A stretch of 64,000 bases of DNA, from NCBI GenBank assembly GCA_014338405.1, contig JTDE01000181.1:3193-67192 (forward strand), in the 5' to 3' direction. A program made the translations under genes and the position numbers. The notes under the pieces are model-generated. The model saw only the letters and a program-made list of their open reading frames with translations. It had not been told where the DNA came from and searched no databases. This DNA comes from Paragonimus skrjabini miyazakii. Taxonomy: Eukaryota > Platyhelminthes > Trematoda > Plagiorchiida > Troglotrematidae. Below, one piece after another: positions 56,421 through 64,000 of the stretch. The number at the start of each line of letters is the position of its first letter. The stretch's first letter is position 1.

Positions 56421-56879
56421 GAGCGATGAGGATGCAAAGAACGCTTACCAAAAGGCGTTGGTGAAGAAGTTTCCCAGCTCGAATCAGATGAAAGATCCTA
56501 ACGAACACTGGGCACTAATTGCCACTGCTATAAAAGCATCCTGTGAACAGGCATGTTCCGAAGGATTTGTTTAGGTACGACAGAACAGGATTTCCATCAC
56601 GACGATAAACGTCATGAGCAAGCGCCGATCGATCCCACCTGGTTCTGAATTTAATGACGACCGTCGAGAACTTAAACGCAAGCTGACTAAAGCTTGCGCA
56701 AAGACCGTGAGCAATACTTGGTCGAATAATCGAAAGAAATGCAAAGAGCCTTCTTATCTGGGAATAGTAGAAAGCTTTTTTCCCTGATCCGTGGTTGTAC
56801 TGATCGTTGAGTCGGTGTAAGTGAGACCATATATGAAAAAGATGGTTCACTTATCACCAATCAATCGCGCCAAATTGAC

Positions 56880-58330
56880 GGATTGGCTGAACATTTTGAA
56901 GAACAGTTCAGCTGGCCTCAACCAGACCACGTGGACGACGGGACCCGAAAGGTCAGTTATTGCGTTCTAGATGGCCCTTCGTCGGAAGTAGAAGTGGTTC
57001 TGCAGCTCAAGTTGTTGAAGCGTAATAAGGCTTCTAGTCCAGACCTCCTCTGTCCTTTTCTTTTCAAGGATGGCAGAGAGAAGTTGATATCAGAACTGAC
57101 AAAACCCCTCCAGACGTTTTGGGAGACAGAAGAGGTACCTCGTGATTGGTACATATCAACAGTAATTCCCACTGTCAAAAAAGGGAGCCCGAAGTCTTTG
57201 TGACAACCACAGAGGCATCAGTTTAGTCTGTCGCGTCCAAGTTACTCACTGGCCTCATTTTACGTCGACTCACTAAGCCCAGAGAAAGTCAGATATACGA
57301 AGAACATGCAGGATTCCGATGCGGCCGGGGGGTGCGTTGATCATATTTTTACCTTGCGACGGATCTTGGAATATCGGCACTGTTACAGACAGTCAACAGT
57401 CTTGGTCTTTTTGAACCTGAAAGCTGCTTTTGATTCAGTTGCTCGTAACGTTCTCTGGAGCTGTCTTCTCTGCGAGGGAGTACCAGGGAATATGTGAATC
57501 TGTTGAGATCACTGTGTGCTCACTCTGCAAGCAGGGTGAGAGTTTATGGACAACTGTCTCAGGCGTTCATCACTTCTAGTTGTGTTTGTCAAGGGTGTCC
57601 TGTTTCCCCTCCTTGTTCACTTTTGTCACGGACGACATTCTGGAGGATGCGCTTGAGGAGTCCATTGAACTTGGTGTTGAGCTTCTTTCTAGCCCTAGGT
57701 TGAGCGATCTGGAGTATGTGGATGAAATCGTCTTACTTGGCTTATCTGCCGAATACATGCAGATCATGCTGGACAATGTGAGTGACCGAACTGGTTTGTA
57801 TGGAATACGCTTTGCATCTTCAAAGTGCAAAGTGCTGCTTCAAGACTGGGGCCTTTCCATTCCCCCTTTCTTCATTGCAGATAATCCGCTTGAGACTGTG
57901 GACAGTTTCACATATTTGGGTAACACTATCTCGTCAGGTTGTAATATTGCTGGTGAGACATCAGCGAGGATAGCACGAGTTGCGTTTACCAAACTACGCC
58001 ATTTTTTGGCGTCGAAAGACGTTTGATTGTTGCTGAAATGAAGAGTACATAATGCTTGTGTACGTTCCATTTTACTCTATGGTTCGGAAACGTGGCCTGT
58101 TCGCAAGGAAGATATCGACAGGACTGCTATGTTCGACCATCGTTTTCTCCACCAAATAGCCCACATTAAATGCACTGATCGTGTGAGCGATGTGGCAGTT
58201 CGCCGGCGCGTATTCTGGAACGCTTGGAATGCGCGATCAATTGGTCAACTACTCACGTCGCACAGACTACGATGGTTAGGTCACGTACTCCGTATGCCAG
58301 CTGATCGTTCACCGTACCGGTCGTTATAAG
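56880..58330 (+). pseudogene. LINE reverse transcriptase and C-terminal region, broken
   Basis: FEEQFSWPQPD, LKRNKASSPDLLCPFLFKDG (KAxGPDGI-like), VPRDWYISTVIPTVKKGSP, VLVFLNLKAAFDSVARNVLW (motif A, Asp of FDSV kept), SCVCQGCPVSP (motif B), LEYVDEIVLLGL (motif C, about 57709-57744) and TYLGNTISSG. Motif C should be YADD; YVDE replaces the second Asp with Glu. The C-terminal part reads HRLRWLGHVLRMP. A TGA follows GNM at about 57496 and a frameshift lies near 57620. Not functional. Confidence 0.86.
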
Positions 58331-58673
58331 CTGAGACCACCAACAGTTTGGTGAAACCACATGATGGTGAAGCAACAGCGTGGTCACGAAATATGAAGAC
58401 CCTTACTGCGCCACTGAGCAAGTGGGCAGGTGTTGCTCGCCTGGATGGTGTCCTCGTGATCATTCCAACCGCTGGTTACAGACGCCACCCGAGATGGCGG
58501 TGTGTAGCAGTCAATGGCGTACCTGTATCCATACCATTTATAGTTCTTCCGCTTAGTCTTCTCTTAATAATTTTCAACCTTCTTAGTAACGTATTCCTCT
58601 AGGATATTCTACGTCACTGTTGAGGTGGGCGACGGCCCGAGCCACAGTACCTTTAGGTCAGGCTCATGGCTGC

Positions 58674-58709
<36 letters not shown>
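58674..58709 (+). repeat. (GAT)12 microsatellite, LINE 3' terminus
   Basis: Twelve perfect GAT units right after the LINE 3' untranslated sequence. Likely the 3'-terminal simple repeat of the element. Confidence 0.9.
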
Positions 58710-58739
58710 AGTGATGAGTAGATGATTTTGGTTTTCATA

Positions 58740-59140
58740 TAGATTGAACATCACCCACAATTGATCGCAATTAACGCATTTCCGTAGACTTTCCAGTCGG
58801 CCCCTTTCGAAAAGAACCATTGGACTCGAGTTTCCCTCTCATTAGAGCTCGTCATTAATGCATATCCTTGCCAATGCCTGGACTGGAACTCCTGCCACGC
58901 TTTCACGAGACAACCGTGTTGACCACTGCGCCATTGACCCTACATTATGCACAGGTGAATCATCACATGTGAACACTCAACCACATTCACTTTCGAGCAG
59001 TACTGTTATTGCCCGATTGAAAGGGGCCGACTGGAAAGTCTATGGGAATGTGACAACTGCGATCAATTTTGAGTGATGTTCAATTTATGTACAATCCAAA
59101 ATCCTCTACCTCTAATCAGTATTCTTATCTATACAGTTGC
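58740..59140. repeat. Short-repeat pair: minus body-ribozyme-head, then plus body
   Basis: 58740-58998 on the minus strand: tail end, link, head (B box GTTCCAGTCC near 58885, A box TGGCGCAGTGG near 58928), ribozyme remnant 58818-58864, body. 58999-59140 is the body on the plus strand (GAAAGGGGCCGACTGGAAAG to GTTCAATTTATG). In the ribozyme the first core C is A (ATGACGAG), so cleavage should fail; GAAA and GTC remain. Confidence 0.82.
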
Positions 59141-60255
59141 TAACGGACTTTTAGTACCTATTTTCAATATACCACTCACACAGGGGTATCGAATCGCCAT
59201 AACATCCAGTATTCTAGATAACCTTAGTTGAAACAGTGATTCCTGTTAGACTCGCGAAAGCTTTAGTGGTTATTGTTGTGTTTTTTCAATCATCCAGCGT
59301 AAATAACTTATTAACCAGAACAGAAATAACAAGGCATATTTGCGTGAATGTGGGGTGTTTGGATTGGCTTATCACTCAGATCAGCCGCTTCTCATAATCG
59401 ACTTGCCAACAAACGAGTGCGATAACTCACCTCTGGCAAATGAATCTTATCACGTTCTGTTTAGATGGCTATATGGACTTGTTTATGTGTACACGCTTGG
59501 TTTGAACAGGCAGCGGACGGTAAGGCAAGGAAAGGCACACACACACACGTGAGCTTTCCATAAAAACTACCACCGAATGTATGATAGAAAAAACCCAAAT
59601 GATCAGTATTTTACTGGCAGATATGATGCAAATAAAGTGTAATGCCTGTCGTCGTAACAAGTAAGTATTACAACCATTTACAACAGAAAGCAAAAGATCT
59701 AGAACTTATGGTTAATGTTTACGTTGTACTTTCTTTTATTTCATGCTCACTCTATAGTTGTGCTAAGATGTGAGGTTGAAATCATGTGACTTCTCCACAA
59801 GTAGCTAAGTACAAACGTATTATATGCAACGACCACAAGCTTAACAAGTGACATTCTTGTATAGCAGTGACAAAATTATGCACACAGGGAAATACAAGTT
59901 GCCTCCTGACGTTTTTTCTTCGTGGTCGCTTCAAACCAGCATTCCAGGTGAACTCAAGAGATAGGCATAGTCTGACCTGCTTTCAAGCAGGCAAACCTGC
60001 TGCTGTTAATCGAAATTTATATCAATTAGCTTACCTGATGTTTACAGCCCCAATCCGATAAGGGATGAATGCGCTATTATTTTGGGTCTGATTCAGTTCA
60101 TTTGTAGAGCACAGATTAACTTCTCACGAACGGATCATGTTAACCGAGACGGGTTTTGTGAATGTTACACATAACCACATACTTTGAAATGTTAGTCCCT
60201 TTTATCTGCTTTATCGCGGAGTGTTCAAAAATCACTTCTCTTCTACCCCATTTCT
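59141..60255. other. Unannotated stretch
   Basis: A short (AC) run lies near 59537-59550. No gene recognised. Confidence 0.35.
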
Positions 60256-61440
60256 TTTCGGTTCAGACACACTCAAGTGCACGGGAGTAACTACTGTGTT
60301 ATTTTTATATGTGCGCTGCTGACCAACTCCATCGGCGCCGAAGTATTACCCGATACAGTGACCGTCACAGTTGCTACCACTTGCAAACCCAGCATGTTTC
60401 ACACCTCAGTGGGTACGCCTGCTCCGACCAGTTGTCTGGATCGCAAGTCTGTTTGTCTGCATAGTTCGCAAGCTTGTTTTCAGAGTAATCTGTCCGCGGC
60501 TCGGGAATGCCTTTCAGTTTATGATGTGAATCATCCAGAGCTCATCGATCATGCGATGTTTCATCCATTGAATAGTAGAAGTGTATTCATTGTCAACTTG
60601 TGTTTGAGACCATCGAATTCACTGTCACCATCGCTGACTCCAGCCAAACCAAAGGCTGAGTTGGAAAAGATGGAATTTATGAACAAGTAACTCACAATGC
60701 CGTGGCCGGTTCACCACATGCCAACGGTGTGCACCGCAATTGATTTGCCAGCCGGTTCCGTAATCTGGTGAATGTCACTAATGCCAGTGTGTCCGGCCTC
60801 ATGCGACATCTGGCAGGAAAATTGGGGAATTCGCCAAACGTGATCAGTCGTGTACACTGTTTGCTCACTACATGCCCTTCTAGACTGACCAACTTTTACA
60901 CAAGCAATTGTAAACGATTTAGACCAAAGAGGAAATCGAATGGTCTTGTAGTGGAAACCAAGAAAGCAATCGACAATGTTACAAAGTAATCTACAATAAC
61001 TGTCTACAATAAATTTCACTACACTAAGTTCGCTATACGCTTGGAGAAAGTTCCCGTTAAATAGCAAACAAATTCCCACGAATCCAGTTCCTCCAGTTTA
61101 TTATAATCCACTGTTGCCACAGTCAACTCCCGGTAACAACGACCACGTGCATGCAGAAGCTGAAGCGCGCGAGGACGAAGTGTGTATTGATTCAAACAAT
61201 AGACAAGTGGTTTATATGTACAATGAACATGATAGGTATGAAGAACAGTATATAGTAAGAGAACAAAAGGTTAACAGACTCTACAGTCTTACCTCAAACA
61301 GGTCAGACACGAAAATCTACTCAATAAACTTGATTCATGAGCATGGTCTGACGGGAACGAATTCACCACTGTGCTTTGAGAATTCCAACCGAATCTGCAT
61401 CGTATGTAAGAGGTCACTGCGGACCTCCTTTCTCAATTGA
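60256..61440 (+). pseudogene. Protein-like region with GDNF-receptor-like cysteine spacing, frame-broken or split
   Basis: An acceptor-like CTTTTCGGTTCAG (60251-60265) leads into an open frame with hydrophobic NYCVIFICALLTNSIGAEVL (possible signal peptide), then a C-x6-C-x6-C-x9-C array starting CLDRKSVC. This is close to the C-x6-C-x5-C-x9-C of GDNF-receptor-alpha repeats (family knowledge; weak match). At about 60670 the better-looking frame shifts (GIYEQVTHNAVAGSPHANGV), meets a TGA, then continues FASRFRNLVNVTNASVSGLM to 60987. From about 61030 a further frame (NSKQIPTNPVPPVYYNPL, then CIDSNNRQVVYMYNEHDRYE) stays open to TGA at 61440. It is either a multi-exon gene or a pseudogene. Confidence 0.35.
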
Positions 61441-61780
61441 TGAGTCTAGTATAAGAGAAAGCGTCTCGTTGGAAAGCTATTCAAACCCATCAACCCTGGA
61501 TACTACGTCTGAAGCCACACACTAGTTGGACTTCTCATGTGACTGCTGGGCTTACAAAACCTCACAGCAGAGTGCCCGTACTATTGCAGTATTTTCCTTT
61601 GCACACAACAAGCTGGTTTGCTGATGGTCAGAGATTCAACAATTCACAAGGTCCATGGTCCCACAACCATCTCCACCGCGCACCGATAAGAGGATAACTT
61701 AAGCATTAGCTACGATCAACCGCAATAAGAACTGTCGGAGACCGTAATTCGGTTAAATCAAGCCGAGGCCGCTTCGCCTG
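61441..61780. other. Unannotated stretch
   Basis: Possible intron of the neighbouring candidate gene; nothing recognised. Confidence 0.3.
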
Positions 61781-61782
61781 AC

Positions 61783-62306
61783 AAGTTGGCGGATCGGAAA
61801 CACTTTACAATGTTATGGTTAAACGTCGTATCTACCGGCGACAGAACGAACAACACTACATTCGTTCGCTGCCGCTGACATTTTGGTCGGTGATCCGGCG
61901 CCACGTAAACGTTATGCTGAATTGGCGTACATCAACCTGCTGATCGCCCATTTGCTCAGTCCACATGTACCGCCGCTCAGTTTGTCTGTATCAAGTCATT
62001 TTGGTGGCGCCTTGTGGCAACCTCAACTAGGCAGTGGATCGCACTCAGGATCAGCTTGCCGGGAAATCCACCCCCTTGGAATTCATGACACATTCTCCTT
62101 GTTATTCGTGTTATTCATGTGTCCTGATAATGTTCTCCGTAGTTTCCACTGCATCCCATCATCACTACCGCCGACTACAAAGTGTGGTTGCGGCTTATCG
62201 AACTCTACTCTCAGAAACCCCCTCCAATCAGTTTAGTCATCGACTCGACCCATCAGATAAAGAAAGGGATTCTAAGCGTTTTCACAAGCGAAGCTCATGG
62301 GTTTGA
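61783..62306 (+). pseudogene. Protein-like segments in overlapping frames, unrecognised
   Basis: Frame 1 (61783-61940): LYNVMVKRRIYRRQNEQHYI. Frame 2 (from about 61878): DILVGDPAPRKRYAELAYIN then LLIAHLLSPHVPPLSLSV. Frame 3 (to 62306): CYSCYSCVLIMFSVVSTAS then RLQSVVAAYRTLLSETPSNQ. The pieces look like one protein interrupted by single-base shifts, with a hydrophobic segment near its end. It may continue the candidate at 60256-61440. Confidence 0.3.
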
Positions 62307-63136
62307 ATTCTAAGTGAATATAAATTCAAGTTTACTAAGGAGAATCTTGCCAGTCGAAATCCCTATAGAACCGCTGTCTGATGGAACCAAACACGGACTA
62401 AATCTTGAGAGAATCGGTTAGCGAATGGACATCAAAGTGCGTTAGCATAAGTTGACATATGTTTATCATTTCTCACTGTCTACTCTCGAACTAACTATTA
62501 TACGACGAGGTTCGCTGGCGTTTGGACTCATCAGACAAAGAGTGAGACCTTCGTGTTATTATCTGAGGCTCTATACACCCGGGTACCAGGTTTATCGTTT
62601 TAGCATGAAATAGGAACGCTTAGGATGAAACAACTTCTTGGACGGTTCAGACAAGAAGGAGCACAATCCATGAGGCCTGCCTGTTTTGTGAGCAAACAAC
62701 TTGAAACCACTACATGGATCCCATTTTTGTGCTTGTGATATTCGTAGTATTCGTCAGCTCGTGCGTGTTTACAGTGCAGTATGTGAGAAATTTGTCAAAC
62801 TAACATGCACACTATCCACAAGTCCAAGGGGTCAGATTCACAAAAATCATTTCCTACTACTTTCACTGTCATTATGTTTCTGACGTATATGAAGCCCAAA
62901 TCGAACAGAATACTTGATAAGTCACTTCAGTCTCCTACCGTAAAAATGAAGGCCATCAAAAGCGATTGAGACTGATAGGCGCTTTTACCATTTATAAAGT
63001 TCTGTCTTATTGCTTATGAGTCGCTTGGTAAATCTGCTAATCCATGTGCTAATCCATGTCACGACAAGTAACAGCTTCGACTGGACGGGAATCAGTAACG
63101 GAAACAGTATGCCAAAACCTGACAGATGTTTTGCCT
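62307..63136. other. Unannotated stretch
   Basis: No feature recognised; the ORF at 62701-62883 lacks motifs. Confidence 0.3.
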
Positions 63137-63270
63137 GTTTATTCATAACACAGAGAAGACATATCGCGAGATGTTAACATTTCGGTTTTCAATCATCAGT
63201 CGCCAACGTAAAATCAGCAGATTTTATACCACCTGCACGTAGCAAAAACAGCTGAACGAACCAACCACAT
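63137..63270 (-). mobile_element. Penelope-like element 3' end (minus)
   Basis: Reverse strand: GCTACGTGCAGG, AAATCTGCTGATTTTACGTT, GGCGACTGATGATTG, ACCGAAATGTTAACATCTCG, CGATATGTCTTCTC. Shares this whole order with 63880-63965 on the plus strand and, more loosely, with 21.2 and 24.2 kb. Confidence 0.72.
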
Positions 63271-63739
63271 AGTTATGACCTTTTGCGCGTTAATAGTGCA
63301 TTCTATTCCAGGGAAAGGAGATCGGTTGTGTCAGCACTGTCTGTACACACAAAAATGACGGGTTGTTGGATTAGCATTGCCTTTGTAACGTGCGGTCGAA
63401 ACCAGCAACAGCGCACAGGTTGAATGTGAACTGCGTAACAGGGCGTGCTGCTGTGTTGTTGACGCCGTTTTATTTTTCGTTTGAGTGAGTCATGTGCATG
63501 GCTTACTGGGATTTTGGCTCATGCATTTTTGTGTTGTTTCCTTTTTACAGGACTGTTGTTAGAACCACTACTTCGGAAGAACGCTGTCCTCCGGTGTCTC
63601 CACTTTGCTCTAAAGTTGGTCCGCAAGCGTAACGGACAACCGGAGTAAAAACGGCCGGCTTGCATGTTCCACCTTACTAATCGCTAACAGTTTCGAGTTG
63701 CAGTTGTGTAGCAATATCTTGAACGATTTTACAGGGTCA

Positions 63740-63985
63740 ACTAGGTGACCGGTTGTTAAGATGTGTTTGGCGATCGATGAGACCGGGTTCTCCGAGCTTG
63801 TTACAGTCAGCAGGTCGTTTTTTGAGATTGTAGTTGATAACCATTTAGGAATGTGTTGCTATGTGCCGTTTGTGTGAAATTTGCTGATTTTACGTTGGCG
63901 ACTGATGACAGTAAATCGAAATGTTAGCATCTCGCGATGTATCTTCTCTCTGTTTCGACTAAACGGATTAGGGGAACTCAGTGGT
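63740..63985 (+). mobile_element. Penelope-like element 3' end (plus)
   Basis: TTGCTGATTTTACGTTGGCG, ACTGATGACAG, TCGAAATGTTAGCATCTCGC, GATGTATCTTCTCTC. About 700 bp from the minus-strand copy and inverted with respect to it. The upstream part (from about 63740, ACCGGTTGTTAAGATG) is probably the element's 3' UTR. No coding domain remains. Confidence 0.65.
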
Positions 63986-64000
63986 TTGAGCTTTGCTAGT

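Larger units (their letters stand above)
55770..58709 (+). mobile_element. RTE-like LINE (AP endonuclease plus RT), degenerate
   Basis: Order of domains: endonuclease 55.79-56.42 kb, linker, RT 56.88-58.03 kb, C-terminal region 58.05-58.55 kb, then a (GAT)12 tail. Non-LTR elements of this type nick and reverse transcribe at the target; the simple-repeat 3' end is typical of RTE elements rather than poly(A). Many stops and frameshifts break it. Related 3' fragments lie at 10.04 kb (plus) and 17.34 kb (minus). Confidence 0.85.

Noticed and set aside
1..64000. CRISPR array, bacterial operon or phage island
   Set aside because: No regularly spaced repeats, no ribosome-binding sites, no dense co-directional ORFs; all content is eukaryotic.

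Overview
This window looks like intergenic and intronic DNA from a large, repeat-rich invertebrate genome, most likely a digenean fluke (a Fasciola-like genome would fit). The evidence is indirect. Penelope-like elements, an RTE-type LINE, two Ty3 elements and many copies of a hammerhead-bearing, tRNA-headed short repeat resembling the schistosome Sm-alpha family lie among long gene-poor, AT-rich stretches. The one clear host gene is a diverged rhodopsin-family receptor. No bacterial features (operons, Shine-Dalgarno sites, CRISPR, rRNA) are visible. Two assembly gaps are present (100 N and 645 N), both beside repeats.

Layout. 1-17.6 kb: short-repeat copies, a Penelope RT fragment (3.8-4.5 kb), a LINE fragment (10.0-10.3 kb), a minus-strand Ty3 integrase ORF with an RNase H remnant (12.1-13.9 kb), a duplicated block around the 100-N gap, and a LINE 3' fragment (17.3-17.6 kb). 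18.6-19.6 kb: a seven-helix receptor on the minus strand with one in-frame TAG. 21-24.3 kb: Penelope 3' end and a second, longer Penelope element (RT plus GIY-YIG). 24.8-29.85 kb: a second minus-strand Ty3 element (RT, RNase H, integrase, putative LTR) running into an inverted repeat with 611-bp arms. 30-48 kb: mostly unannotatable, with weak exon candidates, one of them eIF4E2/4EHP-like. 48-55 kb: a cluster of hammerhead-bearing short repeats. 55.8-58.7 kb: a degraded RTE-like LINE ending in (GAT)12, followed by another short repeat. 60.2-62.3 kb: a protein-like but frame-broken region with GDNF-receptor-like cysteine spacing. 63.1-64 kb: two Penelope 3' ends in inverted orientation.

The most interesting system is the short repeat. 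It combines a Pol III-type head (A and B boxes), a minimal type I hammerhead ribozyme, and a body and tail that occur in circularly permuted or more-than-one-unit arrangements of roughly 420 bp. That is what a retrozyme-like element spread through self-cleaved, possibly circular RNA would leave. Penelope elements, whose 3' ends here carry a hammerhead-like motif order, are candidate partners for its mobilisation. All autonomous elements seen here look dead.
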